64,000 bases of DNA from Arthrobacter sp. EPSL27 (GTDB lineage: Bacteria; Actinomycetota; Actinomycetes; Actinomycetales; Micrococcaceae). Both the position numbers and the translations under genes were made by a program. Shown here piece after piece: positions 34,571 to 44,170 of the stretch; the first letter of the stretch is position 1, and each line of letters opens with the position of its first letter. The notes under the pieces are model-generated. The model had not been told where the DNA came from. It did no database searches and saw only the letters and a list, made by a program, of their open reading frames with translations. Where the stretch lies: positions 779,774 through 843,773 of the forward strand of contig NZ_LNUT01000005.1 in the NCBI RefSeq assembly GCF_001512305.1, in the 5' to 3' direction.

Positions 34571-34642
34571 GATGGTCCTTTTACCGAGGGATGTCTTACC
34601 TCCACAGCAACGGCGCCGGATCAACAAAGCTTCCCTGGAGAG

Positions 34643-34667
34643 AGTACGCACTTAAAAGTAAGGTACT
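34643..34667. promoter_or_regulatory. Dyad in the HxlR/oxidoreductase divergent promoter
   Basis: AGTAC at 34643-34647 and GTACT at 34663-34667 flank an AT-rich centre that contains ACTTAAAAGT. It lies just before the HxlR start at 34671, in a region AT-rich for this genome. This is the expected place for a QorR/HxlR operator that represses both genes. Confidence 0.5.
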
Positions 34668-34670
34668 GGT

Positions 34671-35090
34671 ATGCAAGTAAGTACGGACTCTGGCCCATCC
34701 GCCATCGAGGGCGCAGACGGGATATTTCCCGCCGGTTGCCCCAGCCGCACGGTCCTCGACCACGTCTCCAGCAAGTGGGGCGTGCTGATCCTGGTCGCGT
34801 TGTGGAAGGGTCCACAACGCTGGAGCGAGCTGCGCCGCCGCGCAGAGGGCATCAGCGAGAAGATGCTCGCCCAAACGCTCAAAACGCTGGAAGCAGACGG
34901 CTTCCTCCGCCGCGATGCCCAGCCGGTCATCCCGCCCAGGGTCGACTACAGCCTCACCGACCGTGGCCGCGGGCTTGTTGCCGTACTGCTCCCCCTGGTG
35001 ACCTGGATAGCCGAGCACGCAGCGGAAATCATCGGCTCCCCCGGCACCGCAGACTCCGCCGGCGCTCTGGACGGGACAGCAGCACCGTGA
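34671..35090 (+). CDS. HxlR family redox-type regulator (QorR-like)
   Basis: 139 residues. Winged helix, HxlR/DUF24 type: a conserved Cys at position 23 (AGCPSRTVLDHVSSKWGVLI) is the redox-active site in QorR, HypR and YodB. The recognition helix area is RWSELRRRAEGISEKMLAQT, followed by a wing LTDRGRG. Divergent from the QorB-like gene and coupled (GTGA overlap) to the MBL-fold hydrolase. Probably a thiol-based repressor of quinone/electrophile response, by analogy with QorR. Confidence 0.88.
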   Translation: MQVSTDSGPSAIEGADGIFPAGCPSRTVLDHVSSKWGVLILVALWKGPQRWSELRRRAEGISEKMLAQTLKTLEADGFLRRDAQPVIPPRVDYSLTDRGRGLVAVLLPLVTWIAEHAAEIIGSPGTADSAGALDGTAAP

Positions 35091-35983
35091 CGCACCTCGA
35101 TCTCGACGTGCGCTGGTACGCGGGGACGCGGGGCCGCCGACACAGTGCGGCACCGCCGATCCAGGTGCACTTGGCCGCGCCCAACACTGTCCTGCTCCGG
35201 CAGAGCATTGCGAGCAATTTCGAGGCCCCATTCCTCTATCTGCTGTTCGGCGAGGAGCGCGCCCTCCTCCTCGATACGGGTGCGACGGCAGACGCCACCA
35301 GGTTTCCGCTCCGGGCGACCGTCGACACCCTCATTGAGGACTGGCTGCGCGGCCATCCAAAGGACGGCTACGAGCTCATCGTCGCCCACTCGCACGCCCA
35401 CGGGGACCACGTCGCCGCGGACGGGCAATTCACGGGCCGGCCCCACACCCGGATCGTAGGGCATTCCGCCGAAGAGGTCGCCTCGTTCTTCGGGATCGGC
35501 GGCTGGCCCCGGGGCACGGCCCGCGTCGACCTTGGCGGCCGGGTGCTTGAGGTGATCCCGACGCCGGGCCACCATCCGTCCGCCGTCGTCATCTATGACG
35601 AGGCAACGGGCATGCTGCTCACCGGAGACACGGTCTACCCGGGCCGGCTCTACGTGCAGGACTTTCCGGCGTTCCAGGATTCGCTGGGCAGGCTCTGCGA
35701 TTTCAGCGCCTCGCATCCGGTCAGCGTGGTGCTCGGCGCCCACGTCGAAATGATGGCCCGGCCGTTCAAGGACTTTCCGCTCGGATCGACCTGGCACCCT
35801 GGTGAAGCGCCGCTCCCACTGACGGCCGTGGACCTGGAGTCGGTCCGGGATGCGGCGGCCCGGATCGCCGGCCGCCCCGGGGCGCACCGGTTGGCCAACT
35901 TCATCATCTGGAACGGGCCCTGCCGGTGGGAGTCCGCGGTCCAGTCCGTCCGGTTCTTCCTTTTCAGGGCATTTGGCCGGTAG
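35087..35983 (+). CDS. MBL-fold metallo-hydrolase
   Basis: 298 residues from a GTG that overlaps the stop of the HxlR gene. The metal-binding motif is AHSHAHGDHVAADGQF (HxHxDH, near residue 102); further ligands are the His of PTPGHHPS near 162 and the Asp of LLTGDTVYPG near 182. The last His ligand (GAHVEMM) is near 220. MBL enzymes include glyoxalase II, quorum lactonases and others; the substrate here is not clear. Its 20-nt 3' overlap with the next, converging gene is unusual. Shared control by the HxlR protein suggests a role in detoxification. Confidence 0.85.
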   Translation: MTHLDLDVRWYAGTRGRRHSAAPPIQVHLAAPNTVLLRQSIASNFEAPFLYLLFGEERALLLDTGATADATRFPLRATVDTLIEDWLRGHPKDGYELIVAHSHAHGDHVAADGQFTGRPHTRIVGHSAEEVASFFGIGGWPRGTARVDLGGRVLEVIPTPGHHPSAVVIYDEATGMLLTGDTVYPGRLYVQDFPAFQDSLGRLCDFSASHPVSVVLGAHVEMMARPFKDFPLGSTWHPGEAPLPLTAVDLESVRDAAARIAGRPGAHRLANFIIWNGPCRWESAVQSVRFFLFRAFGR

Positions 35984-37184
35984 CACTCCCAGCTGCCAGG
36001 GACCTCCGGTGAAAGTCCGTATGCCACACATCAATGGCGTGGCCATAGCCATCGGTGACGACGTACTCGGGCCAGCGGTCAAAGGCCGAGCAGGGGTGGG
36101 ATATCCCGAAGTCGGCCACATCCGTGACGTCCAGCCCGCTCGCCCCGGTAAGGACCGCATGGTGGTCGAAAAGTTGATGCACGACGGCGGTTGCCCCCGC
36201 CTTGGGGACACCGTCCGCGGTGCGCGCCGACAGGAAGACCGGCAATCCGGCGTCGTAGGGCAGGTCCCTTTTGCCGGCACCAACCACGGCCATTCCCTCC
36301 TCCGGGACGGACAGGATGACGGCCCGGACCGAAAGCGCGGGTACCAGGCCCGGCACCGGGCTGACGCCGGCGTAGGTGCCGTGATCATGGGTAACGTAGC
36401 AGCCGGACCGGAGAATCCTCCGTGTTCCGGGCAACTGGCTGTCATCGGGAAGGTGTTCCACCACGCGGTCCGGGAACGCGGACCCGCCCATGGAATAGAT
36501 CGGGGCGGCGGTTTCAAAGTACTGTGCGGTTGCCCCGAACACATCCCGCACCAGCTGGCAGTGCCGGTCGACGGCGGCGACCGTGGACTCCGCCCGGCTG
36601 TTGGGCACCACGCCCTCGTAGCCGGCGACACCGGCGAGCCGGAGACCGGGGGTGCCATGGACCAGCCCGGCGAGCCGCACGGCATCGTGCAACCGCCGGA
36701 CTCCGGTGCGTCCTCCCGGTGTTCCGACGTCGATCAGCACCTCAAGGCTGACGGCCGCGCCGGCGAAAACCCGGGCCGCCGCGTGGACACCGGCCTCCGA
36801 ATCCACGAAACAGCGGATCTCCCGGCCGAAGCCTTCCTCCAGCCATGACCGGATGCGCATCAGGCCGTACCCGTCCACTACTTCATTTGCGATCAGGACG
36901 TGCCGGTACCCCCACCCCAGTGCCGAGCCGGCCTGGTCCACCGTGGCGACGGTGACGCCGACGGCACCTGAAGCCACCTGGCGGGCGACGATCGGTGCCG
37001 ACATCGTCGTCTTGACGTGCGGGGCAAGGTCCACGCCGCGCTGCCGGCACCATGACGCCATCACTCCGATGTTGTTCTCAAGGGCCTCAAGGTCGAGCCG
37101 CAACTGCGGGTATGCCGGAGCAGTAAGTCCCCTGGCCGGCACAACAGTGTCAGCTCCGTGCTGGTGCTGGTTCGGGCTGCTCAC
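35964..37184 (-). CDS. D-threonine aldolase/D-serine dehydratase-like PLP enzyme
   Basis: 406 residues, alanine-racemase-like N-terminal barrel. The PLP lysine is in LAPHVKTTMSAPIV near residue 58. The C-terminal D-Ser dehydratase-like domain ends with DFGISHPCSAFD near 372, the HxC metal site of DSD1/D-threonine aldolase. Full length for the family. Acts on D-hydroxy-amino acids; which one is not decidable. No partner gene nearby. Overlaps the MBL gene's 3' end by 20 nt. Confidence 0.87.
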   Translation of the reverse strand: MSSPNQHQHGADTVVPARGLTAPAYPQLRLDLEALENNIGVMASWCRQRGVDLAPHVKTTMSAPIVARQVASGAVGVTVATVDQAGSALGWGYRHVLIANEVVDGYGLMRIRSWLEEGFGREIRCFVDSEAGVHAAARVFAGAAVSLEVLIDVGTPGGRTGVRRLHDAVRLAGLVHGTPGLRLAGVAGYEGVVPNSRAESTVAAVDRHCQLVRDVFGATAQYFETAAPIYSMGGSAFPDRVVEHLPDDSQLPGTRRILRSGCYVTHDHGTYAGVSPVPGLVPALSVRAVILSVPEEGMAVVGAGKRDLPYDAGLPVFLSARTADGVPKAGATAVVHQLFDHHAVLTGASGLDVTDVADFGISHPCSAFDRWPEYVVTDGYGHAIDVWHTDFHRRSLAAGSATGQMP

Positions 37185-37394
37185 AAGGCTCCTTAGTGGT
37201 CAGGGGCAGGGCCGCCCGCCGCGCCGGACACGGGCCGGGATACCGCTGCGGGCCATGCGTTGATTGTGTCATGTGCCTAACCGCCGCGGACCGGCACACC
37301 GCACACCCGCCGGATAGCGTGCCCGGGTGGATAATGGCACCGTCGGATAAGGGCACGCGAAGCAGCGCCCGGCGTGTACGGGGAGGGAGTCCGG

Positions 37395-37976
37395 ATGCAG
37401 TCTGCCCCACGGATCACGGTGGAAGTACCGGTGCTCGCCGTCGGTTCCGGAGCCTCCGACTACGAGGAACTGGGCAGCCGCGTCGATGCCCTGCGCAAGC
37501 CACAGGGACTCCACCTGACCCTGTTGCACATCGGCGTGCTGCCGGACCTCGCCCGCGACATCGCGGCCTGGACCAAAGGCATCACCACCGCCGAAGCAGC
37601 CATCGGCACCACCGTCGAGTGGCTGGAGGGGCTGCCGGTGCTGGGCGGGTTCTCCGCGAGCTCCGCGAAGCTGGTCCTGCTCGGCGGCGGCCGGGTCAGC
37701 GGCCTTGAAGTGGATGTCCCACAGCACGTCCGTGACTACCAGGTGTCCCTGGTGTCCGCCCTGCATGAACTGCTGGACGCTCTGCTGGTGGACAACGTGG
37801 ACGACTTCATCCTCAGCTCGCGGGCCCTCGGGTTCCGGTACCCGCACTGGACCCCGCACGTCGCCGTTGGCCGGCCGCGGGTTGGGGACGCCGGGCCGCA
37901 GGAGATTGAGCCGCTGGAACTCCGGTTCGGTGACTCACGGATCAGGAACCGCCAGTTCCTCCCGGGCGTCCCGTGA
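37395..37976 (+). CDS. 2H phosphoesterase-like protein (2'-5' RNA ligase type)
   Basis: 193 residues from ATG 37395 with GGGAGGGAG. One HxT motif is clear (LHLTLLHIG near 43-52); the second site is HWTPHVAVGR near 158-168, where the usual HxT/S is HVA, so it is atypical. 2H enzymes process cyclic phosphates or RNA ends. The stop overlaps the NUDIX gene start (GTGA), so the two are co-translated, which suggests nucleotide housekeeping. Confidence 0.68.
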   Translation: MQSAPRITVEVPVLAVGSGASDYEELGSRVDALRKPQGLHLTLLHIGVLPDLARDIAAWTKGITTAEAAIGTTVEWLEGLPVLGGFSASSAKLVLLGGGRVSGLEVDVPQHVRDYQVSLVSALHELLDALLVDNVDDFILSSRALGFRYPHWTPHVAVGRPRVGDAGPQEIEPLELRFGDSRIRNRQFLPGVP

Positions 37977-38482
37977 CGGTCCGCAGTGCGGGCATCCTGC
38001 TCTACCGCCGGACCGCGGGCACTGACGGCACAACTGGCGCCCCAACCGGCGGCACGCCGGTGGAGGTCTGGATCGCCCACATGGGCGGGCCGTTCTGGTC
38101 TCGCAAGGATGACCGTGCCTGGTCGATCCCCAAGGGCGAATACGACGACGGCGAGGACCCGCTCGCTGCCGCGCACCGCGAGTTTGCCGAAGAAATGGGA
38201 ACCCCCGCGCCGCCCGCCGACTACTTCCTGCTGGGTTCCTTCCGGCAGCCGTCGGGAAAAGTCATCACGGTCTTCTCGGCCGAAGCCGACTTTGCCCCCA
38301 GCCAGATCGTGAGCAACACCTTTCCGCTGGAATGGCCGCGGGGATCCGGCACCGTCCGGCACTTCCCCGAAGTGGACGACGCCCGGTGGGTCGAAGAGTC
38401 CGTGGCCAGGATCAAGCTGGTCAAAGGCCAGCTACCGGTCCTGGACGCCCTCATGGAACACCTGGCCGGAAGCGGCGGGTGA
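37973..38482 (+). CDS. NUDIX hydrolase
   Basis: 169 residues from a GTG that overlaps the preceding stop. The NUDIX box is complete: GEYDDGEDPLAAAHREFAEE followed by MG, near residues 62-83. The SAGILLYRR start and the WSIPKGE strand match MutT-like diadenosine or sugar-nucleotide hydrolases (DR1025/YjhB-like predicted). Substrate unknown. Cytosolic. Confidence 0.9.
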   Translation: MTVRSAGILLYRRTAGTDGTTGAPTGGTPVEVWIAHMGGPFWSRKDDRAWSIPKGEYDDGEDPLAAAHREFAEEMGTPAPPADYFLLGSFRQPSGKVITVFSAEADFAPSQIVSNTFPLEWPRGSGTVRHFPEVDDARWVEESVARIKLVKGQLPVLDALMEHLAGSGG

Positions 38483-38596
38483 CTGGCGCCGGCCCGGGCC
38501 GGACTCCCGCTGAGCCCGTTCGGCCATTGCTGGCCCGGCGGCATACTGCCATCCTTGGGTAATCCGCACTCCCGGAAGCGAACGAAGGGAAAGTCG

Positions 38597-38923
38597 ATGC
38601 CGCTCTACCTGTCCAAGTTCAGCTACACCCCAGAAACCTGGGCCAGAATGATCAGCAACCCGGAGGACCGCACGAAAGCGGCCCGGGCCTACATCGAATC
38701 GGTCGGCGGAAAACTCCACGGCTTCTGGTATGCCTTCGGCAGCCATGACGGCTACAACCTGTGGGAGGCCCCGGACAACGTCTCGATGGCCGCCGTGGCA
38801 CTGGCCATCACCGGCGGCGGCGCCCTGAGCTCGTTCGAGACCACCGTGCTGTTGAGCGTCGACGAAACCCTGGACGCCCTGCGGGTGGCCAGCCAGGTCT
38901 CCTACCGGCCTCCGGGCGCCTGA
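38597..38923 (+). CDS. GYD domain-containing protein
   Basis: 108 residues from ATG 38597, GAAGGGAAA upstream. LSKFSYTPETWARMI at the N-terminus and AFGSHDGYNLWEAPDN near 48 carry the GYD signature of a small alpha/beta barrel related to dimeric ferredoxin-like proteins. No cofactor or catalytic residue is recognised. It stands between the NUDIX gene and a membrane gene. Confidence 0.82.
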   Translation: MPLYLSKFSYTPETWARMISNPEDRTKAARAYIESVGGKLHGFWYAFGSHDGYNLWEAPDNVSMAAVALAITGGGALSSFETTVLLSVDETLDALRVASQVSYRPPGA

Positions 38924-38951
38924 GGACCAAGCCAACCGACGGGAGGTCCCC

Positions 38952-39476
38952 ATGAAAGCCACCGAACCCGACCGGCGGCACGAGCAGACGCCCAGCCAGC
39001 GCGCGGCAAGCCTCAAAGAACGCGTCTACATCAGCTTCACGGCGCTGGCCGTGGTGCTGGCGTTGAGCAGCCACGCGGACGAGACAACGCCCGCTGCGGC
39101 GGCGGCCACCCTCACCATCGTGGTGGTCGGTTCCCTGCTGGGCATCTTCGTCGCCGACCTGCTGAGCCACCTCACGGTCCATGGTGTGCTTCCCAGCGGC
39201 CCGGAACTGAATTCCATGATCGCCGTCAGCACCGGGGCGCTCAGCGTCCTGGTCACGCCCTTGCTGCTGCTCCTCGCGGCCGGCCTGGGGCTCTGGTCCA
39301 CGGCAGTGGCTCTGCAATGGGCCATCGTGGTCCTCGTCGTCGCCCTCCTGGTGATCGGTTACCTCGCCATCCGCCGCCTTGAGCTGCCGGCCCACCACAA
39401 GGCAGTGATCGTCCTTGCCGAGGTCACGCTGAGCCTCGCGGTCATCGGTCTAGAGCTCCTGGCTCACAGTCTCTGA
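38952..39476 (+). CDS. Hypothetical membrane protein
   Basis: 174 residues with a charged N-terminus (MKATEPDRRHEQTPSQRAAS) and five hydrophobic helices (about 28-46, 52-76, 90-114, 115-135, 150-172). GGGAGG precedes the ATG at 38952. It follows the GYD gene by 28 nt. No family is recognised; the number and spacing of helices resemble other small actinobacterial VIT-like proteins, but I see no motif. Confidence 0.72.
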   Translation: MKATEPDRRHEQTPSQRAASLKERVYISFTALAVVLALSSHADETTPAAAAATLTIVVVGSLLGIFVADLLSHLTVHGVLPSGPELNSMIAVSTGALSVLVTPLLLLLAAGLGLWSTAVALQWAIVVLVVALLVIGYLAIRRLELPAHHKAVIVLAEVTLSLAVIGLELLAHSL

Positions 39477-39562
39477 CGCGAAGGGCTCCGGGGACCAAGC
39501 GGCTGCCCCGTTCGTTGAACCGGGTAGCCCCCGCCACCACGCCATCCCAAGGAGCCCCCTTT

Positions 39563-40141
39563 TTGCTGATCGTATTCATTGGAATTGACGGGTCCGGCAA
39601 GACGACGGTGGCCGAGGCCACACTCGAGGCGGCCCGCCGGGCCGGGACAGACGCCCTCCTCCTCCGCAACTACGCCGGACGCCGGGTGATGTCCCTACTC
39701 GGCGCCCGCCTGGGCCGCCGGCTCCCGCCGCGGGCCGCGGACTTCGTCGAAACTGCCATCCGCACGGTCAACGTCCTGAATTCCCACCGGCGTGCCCGGA
39801 ACTTCCGCGGCCTGGTGGTCATGGACCGCCACCTCCAGTGCCAGCTCGCGCTCCGCGAAATGTACGGACTGCCCCGGGGACGGTTCCTGCCCTGGCTCCT
39901 CCGCACGCTCCCCGCGCCGGACCTGGTCATCTACCTGGACATCGACCCGCGCGAGGCGCATGCACGGATCCTCACCCGCGGCACCGACTCCGAACGGCTG
40001 GAGGACCTGGCAGCGCTGCACGACGCCTACCAGGCCCTCCCCGAGTCTGCCGGATTCACCAGAGTCGCTGCCGGCGGGCACCCGGACGAGGTGCTCGTCC
40101 GGGTGCAGAAGGCCATCTCCGGGGCTTCAATGCGGGCCTAA
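39563..40141 (+). CDS. Thymidylate kinase-like nucleotide kinase
   Basis: 192 residues from TTG at 39563, with AAGGAG 8 nt upstream. P-loop IVFIGIDGSGKTTVAE near residue 3-18. The DRH motif is VVMDRHLQCQLAL near 92, and the lid-like RGTDSERLEDLAAL follows near 148. It is similar to Tmk but has no full dTMP signature, so it may be another (d)NMP kinase. The end overlaps the converging terC by 4 nt. Confidence 0.82.
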   Translation: MLIVFIGIDGSGKTTVAEATLEAARRAGTDALLLRNYAGRRVMSLLGARLGRRLPPRAADFVETAIRTVNVLNSHRRARNFRGLVVMDRHLQCQLALREMYGLPRGRFLPWLLRTLPAPDLVIYLDIDPREAHARILTRGTDSERLEDLAALHDAYQALPESAGFTRVAAGGHPDEVLVRVQKAISGASMRA

Positions 40142-41325
40142 CGGGCCAGGAACTCCTCGTGCTGGCGGTGCGCTTCGGCGACCAGCTCGCGGATCTTGTC
40201 GATGTCCTTGGCCTTGTTCCGGTACTTGATGTCCATGGTCACGATCTGCGCCTCCTCCGCGGTCAGCGCCCGGTAGATGCGCTCACGCTCGGACGCATCC
40301 GCCGTGTACTCGAGGTCGAGGTAGTTGACGGCGTGGCGGCGGGCGTTGTTGATCGACGTCTGCGCCTTGCCGGCCGGGCTGAGCAGCGAGGCCACCACCG
40401 TGATGACCAGCACCCCGATGATGACGCTGAGGGACAGCCCCGTGCTGATCTCGATGACGGGGACAGGTTCGCCGTCGTTGATGAACGGCAGGTTGTTCTC
40501 ATGCAGGGCATGGAGCACCAGCTTGACGCCGATGAAGGCGAGGATGGCCGCCAGGCCATACGCGAGGTAGATCAGGCGGTCCAGGAGTCCGTCGATCAGG
40601 AAGTAGAGCTGGCGGAGGCCCATCAGGGAGAACGCCGTCGCCGTGAAGACGATGAAGACGTTCTGCGTCAGGCCGAAAATCGCCGGGATGGAGTCGAGGG
40701 CGAAGAGGATGTCGGTGCCGCCGATGGCAACCATCACCAGCAGCATCGGCGTCAGCGCCCGCTTGCCGTCCTGGATGGTGAAGAGCTTGTCGCCGTCGTA
40801 GTGCTCCGTGGTGTGGAAGAGCTTCCGGGCGATCCTGATGATGAAGTTGTCGGCGTGGTCGTCGCCGTGGGAATCCGGCCGGAGCAGGTTGCCGGCGGTG
40901 ATCAGCAGAATCAGGCCGAAGATGTAGAACACCCACGCGAAGGAGTTGATCAGCGCGGCCCCCAGGAAGATAAACCCGGTGCGGGCGAGCAGTGAGAAGA
41001 CGATGCCGAAGAGCAGCACCTTCTGCTGGTCTTCCCGGGGTACCCGGAAGCTGGCGATGATAATGAGGAACACGAACAGGTTGTCCACGGAGAGGGCCTT
41101 CTCCGTGATGTACCCGGCGAAGTATTCCGATCCCATCGCCGTGCCGCCGAACACCCACACCAGGATGCCGAACACCACGGCCAGGCCCACGTAGAGCGCT
41201 GACCACGCGGCCGCCTCTTTCAGCGTGGGAACGTGCGCCTTGCGGATGTGGAAGAAGTAGTCGAAGGCCAGCAGTGCCACGATCACCGCAATGGTAATGG
41301 TCCAGATAAGGGGAGAAACTGTCAT
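40138..41325 (-). CDS. TerC family membrane protein
   Basis: 395 residues with about nine helices. Hallmark intramembrane Asp motifs are TEKALSVDNLFVF (near 80) and GGTDILFALDSIPAIFG (near 205). TerC proteins (Alx-like) handle metal ions, especially Mn2+, and in several bacteria metallate secreted enzymes; here the substrate is unproved. The C-terminal cytosolic tail (about 320-395) is long and charged. ATG at 41325 with GGGAGAAAC. No yybP-ykoY-type element fits into the 72-nt upstream gap. Confidence 0.93.
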   Translation of the reverse strand: MTVSPLIWTITIAVIVALLAFDYFFHIRKAHVPTLKEAAAWSALYVGLAVVFGILVWVFGGTAMGSEYFAGYITEKALSVDNLFVFLIIIASFRVPREDQQKVLLFGIVFSLLARTGFIFLGAALINSFAWVFYIFGLILLITAGNLLRPDSHGDDHADNFIIRIARKLFHTTEHYDGDKLFTIQDGKRALTPMLLVMVAIGGTDILFALDSIPAIFGLTQNVFIVFTATAFSLMGLRQLYFLIDGLLDRLIYLAYGLAAILAFIGVKLVLHALHENNLPFINDGEPVPVIEISTGLSLSVIIGVLVITVVASLLSPAGKAQTSINNARRHAVNYLDLEYTADASERERIYRALTAEEAQIVTMDIKYRNKAKDIDKIRELVAEAHRQHEEFLAR

Positions 41326-41397
41326 GGCTGCTCAACTTCCGTGAAGGTGCCGGCACCAGCGTCCAGCGATGTCCGGTTATCAGATGGTATGCGGAAT

Positions 41398-42438
41398 TCA
41401 GGCACTGGTGGCATCTTGGACCTCACCCACCAGTTCCTCGATGATGTCCTCAAGGAACAGCACACCCGTGGTGACGCCGTGGGCGTCAAACACCCGGGCA
41501 ACGTGCGCCCCCGTGCGGCGCATCACGGCCAGGGCGTCTTCGAGTTCGCTGCCGCTGAACGCGGAGGCAAGCTTGCGGATCCGTTTGGCCGGAACCGCCT
41601 CGTTGAACGCGGCCGGCGTCGTCAGGTCCATGACGTCCTTCAGGTGCAGGTAGCCGGTGGGGGCCCCGTCGTCGTTCGTGAGGATGTAGCGCGAGTACCC
41701 GTGGCGGGCGACGGCCTGCTGGATGTCGGCCGGCGTGGCGTCGGACGGCAGGAGCACCATGGACCGGATCGGCACGGCTACGTCGGCCACGGTCTTGGCG
41801 GTGAATTCGAACGCCGCGGTCAGGGTGCCGCTGGTGTCCGACAGCATCCCGTCCCGGGTGGACTGCTCCACGATGTTCGCCACTTCGTCCAGGGTGTAGG
41901 CGCTGGTGGCTTCGTCCTTCGGCTCCACCTTGAAGAGCCGCAGAATCGAATTGGCGATGCCGTTCAGGGTCCAGATGACCGGTTTGAAGACGCGGGCCAC
42001 CATCACCAGTGGCGGCGCCAGGATCAGCGCCGCCCGGGTGGGCACGGAGAAGGAGATGTTCTTCGGCACCATTTCGCCGAAGACCACGTGCAGGAACGTC
42101 ACGAGCAGCAGCGCGACGACGAACGCCACGATGCCGATCGTCTCCGCGGACATGGACGTCAGCCCGAGGGGAATCTCCAGCAGGTGGTGGATCGCCGGCT
42201 CCGACACGTTCAGGATCACCAGGGAGCAGACCGTGATGCCCAGCTGGCTGGTGGCCAGCATCAGGGTGGCGTGCTCCATTGCCCAGAGCGTGGTTTTGGC
42301 GGCTTTGCTGCCGGCCTCCGCCTTGGGCTCGATCTGGGAACGACGTGCCGAAATGACGGCGAACTCGGCGCCGACGAAGAACGCGTTGACCACCAGCAGG
42401 ATGACGAGCCAGATGATGCCTGGCAGATATTCACTCAT
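41398..42438 (-). CDS. CNNM/hemolysin family protein, short form
   Basis: 346 residues. DUF21 membrane domain with four helices (about 5-28, 65-88, 100-122, 130-150), then a CBS pair (about 205-325: [16 protein letters not shown]... and [20 protein letters not shown]). The usual C-terminal CorC_HlyC domain is absent; the protein ends right after the CBS pair. CNNM proteins transport Mg2+ or Co2+. Its ATG at 42438 overlaps the upstream CNNM gene by 8 nt; the two may form a heteromer. Confidence 0.9.
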   Translation of the reverse strand: MSEYLPGIIWLVILLVVNAFFVGAEFAVISARRSQIEPKAEAGSKAAKTTLWAMEHATLMLATSQLGITVCSLVILNVSEPAIHHLLEIPLGLTSMSAETIGIVAFVVALLLVTFLHVVFGEMVPKNISFSVPTRAALILAPPLVMVARVFKPVIWTLNGIANSILRLFKVEPKDEATSAYTLDEVANIVEQSTRDGMLSDTSGTLTAAFEFTAKTVADVAVPIRSMVLLPSDATPADIQQAVARHGYSRYILTNDDGAPTGYLHLKDVMDLTTPAAFNEAVPAKRIRKLASAFSGSELEDALAVMRRTGAHVARVFDAHGVTTGVLFLEDIIEELVGEVQDATSA

Positions 42439-43792
42439 GGGTCAGCTCCTGCGTGAGGTTGTCGATGATCCGGTCATGCGCACTCCGTGGAGGCTGCGCG
42501 GATTCGTCCGGTGTGAACCTGAGCCGCTCGACGTGGGTCCCCACCACACGCTCCACGCGCAGGGTTCCGCCGTCGATGGCCACCACGTCGCCGAGTTCGG
42601 GGATCCGGTCCAGCCGGTCCGTCACGAACCCTGCCGTGGTGTCGTATTCCTCACCGTCCGGCACGGCAATGCCGGTCCGGTCCAGGAGTTCGTCCGGCCG
42701 GAGGGCCGCGTCGAAGGTCAGCGAGCGGCCGGTCCGGACGACGCCGGTCCGGGCACGGTCGTGCTCGTCTTCCAGTTCGCCGACGATTTCCTCGACGAGG
42801 TCCTCAAGCGTCACGATGCCGGCGGTGCCGCCGTGCTCGTCGGAAACAATGGCCACCTGCAGGCCCTGCCGGCGGAGCAGGCCGAGGAGGGTGTCCACCC
42901 CCATGGACTCTGGGACCCGCAGCGGCTCGATCATCATGTCGGCGGCCAGCACCCCGTCCCGGTCGCCGAGGGCTACCGCGAAGGCCTGCTTGACGTGCAG
43001 CACCCCCAGGACGTCGTCCCGGTCCCGCCCGATCACGGGGAAGCGCGAATAGCCGGTGGCGGATGCCAGTGCGACGATCTGCGCCGCGGTGTCATCGGAT
43101 CCGATGGTGGCCATCCGCACCCGCGGCGTCATCACGTCGGCGGCGCTGTGCCCGGAGAAGCGCAGCGTCCGGTGCAGCAGCGCGGCATGGTCGACGTCGA
43201 GCACGCCTTCCAGCGCCGACCGGCGCACCAGCGAGCTCAGCTCCTCGGCGCTGCGCGCTCCGGAGAGCTCCTCCTTGGGCTCGATGCCGAAGGACCGGAT
43301 GATGGAGTTGGCAGTGTTGTTGAACAGGAGAATCACGGGTTTGAAGACGGTGGTGAACAAGGCCTGGAACGGGACCACCACTTTGGCGGTGGCCAGCGGA
43401 AGGGCCAGGGCGAAGTTCTTCGGAACCAGTTCGCCGATCACCATGGAGAACACAGTGGCCAGGAAGATGCCGGCGACGGCGCCCACGCCGGGGACCAGCG
43501 ATTCCGGCAGCCCGGCGGCCGTCAACGGCCCGCTCAGCAGCTTGCTGATGGCCGGTTCAAACGTGTAGCCGGTGAGCAGCGTGGTCAGGGTGATGCCGAG
43601 CTGCGCCCCGGAGAGGTGCGTCGACGTGATCTTGAGGGCCTTGATGGTGGGGGCGAGCCGCTTTTCCCCGCGCGCCTGGCGCGTCTCCAGGTCGTTGCGG
43701 TCCAGGTTCACGAGGGCGAACTCGGAGGCAACAAACATTCCGGTGCCGACCGTCAGGATGAGGCCAACGCCGATCATGATCCATTCATACAT
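42431..43792 (-). CDS. CNNM/hemolysin family protein, long form
   Basis: 453 residues: DUF21 (helices about 5-28, 62-84, 95-120, 135-155), CBS pair (about 205-330, [20 protein letters not shown]), and a full CorC_HlyC domain (about 345-435, ending with [18 protein letters not shown]). It is the first gene of a pair with the short form. ATG at 43792 with AGGAGAGGGG upstream. Mg2+/Co2+ efflux or sensing is the family role. A 7-bp hairpin precedes the ribosome-binding site. Confidence 0.92.
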   Translation of the reverse strand: MYEWIMIGVGLILTVGTGMFVASEFALVNLDRNDLETRQARGEKRLAPTIKALKITSTHLSGAQLGITLTTLLTGYTFEPAISKLLSGPLTAAGLPESLVPGVGAVAGIFLATVFSMVIGELVPKNFALALPLATAKVVVPFQALFTTVFKPVILLFNNTANSIIRSFGIEPKEELSGARSAEELSSLVRRSALEGVLDVDHAALLHRTLRFSGHSAADVMTPRVRMATIGSDDTAAQIVALASATGYSRFPVIGRDRDDVLGVLHVKQAFAVALGDRDGVLAADMMIEPLRVPESMGVDTLLGLLRRQGLQVAIVSDEHGGTAGIVTLEDLVEEIVGELEDEHDRARTGVVRTGRSLTFDAALRPDELLDRTGIAVPDGEEYDTTAGFVTDRLDRIPELGDVVAIDGGTLRVERVVGTHVERLRFTPDESAQPPRSAHDRIIDNLTQELTHE

Positions 43793-44170
43793 TCGGGCGC
43801 CCCTCTCCTGTAGTGGCCGGCAATCCGGCCAGGAAGTCGAGGGGCGAGGGCATATGTGAAGGAGGGTCGTCCATAGTGCCTGCCAGTCTATCCGTATCGG
43901 CCGTTCCGCCGGGGAGCGCTCCGCTGCGGGCGAAACGCGCGGTGGCCCGCAGCCCGCCGCTGGTTCACCGCGGCCAAGGGCAGCGGCGTTCGCACAGCAC
44001 TTTCACAGGAAAGCGCTATTGCAGATACAGCGGGATCCACGAGAATGAAACGCAACCGATAGTGCAATCCGCGGACTTGTTGGCGGTGCACTTCGCCCCC
44101 GGAGCAAGCGTCGTGGCCTCCCGGACCGTAAGGACGCGGACTTGCACCGACTAGTGATGGGTTGCCCCGC
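43793..44170. other. Divergent 378-bp control region
   Basis: Holds the promoters of the CNNM pair (minus) and of the M28 lipoprotein (plus). TGGCCGG-CAAT-CCGGCCA at 43814-43831 is a perfect 7-bp hairpin just upstream of the CNNM ribosome-binding site, a possible translation control element. No M-box fold is evident. CTCCGCTGCGGGCGAAAC near 43919 shares the centre of the TCACCC dyad but not its arms. No gene is seen. Confidence 0.4.

Noticed and set aside
32981..35983. A 1000-codon plus-strand frame
   Set aside because: Its first two thirds run antisense over other genes and intergenic DNA with Arg/Pro-rich shadow composition; only the part from 35087 is the real MBL-fold gene.
41326..41397. 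Mn riboswitch (yybP-ykoY) before terC
   Set aside because: The gap is only 72 nt and shows no conserved loop sequences.
43793..43880. M-box Mg2+ riboswitch before the CNNM genes
   Set aside because: Only one short hairpin is seen; the conserved M-box core is not recognisable.
43910..43930. CGCTGCGGGCGAAAC as a regulon box before the M28 peptidase
   Set aside because: Only the centre matches; both arms differ at several positions.
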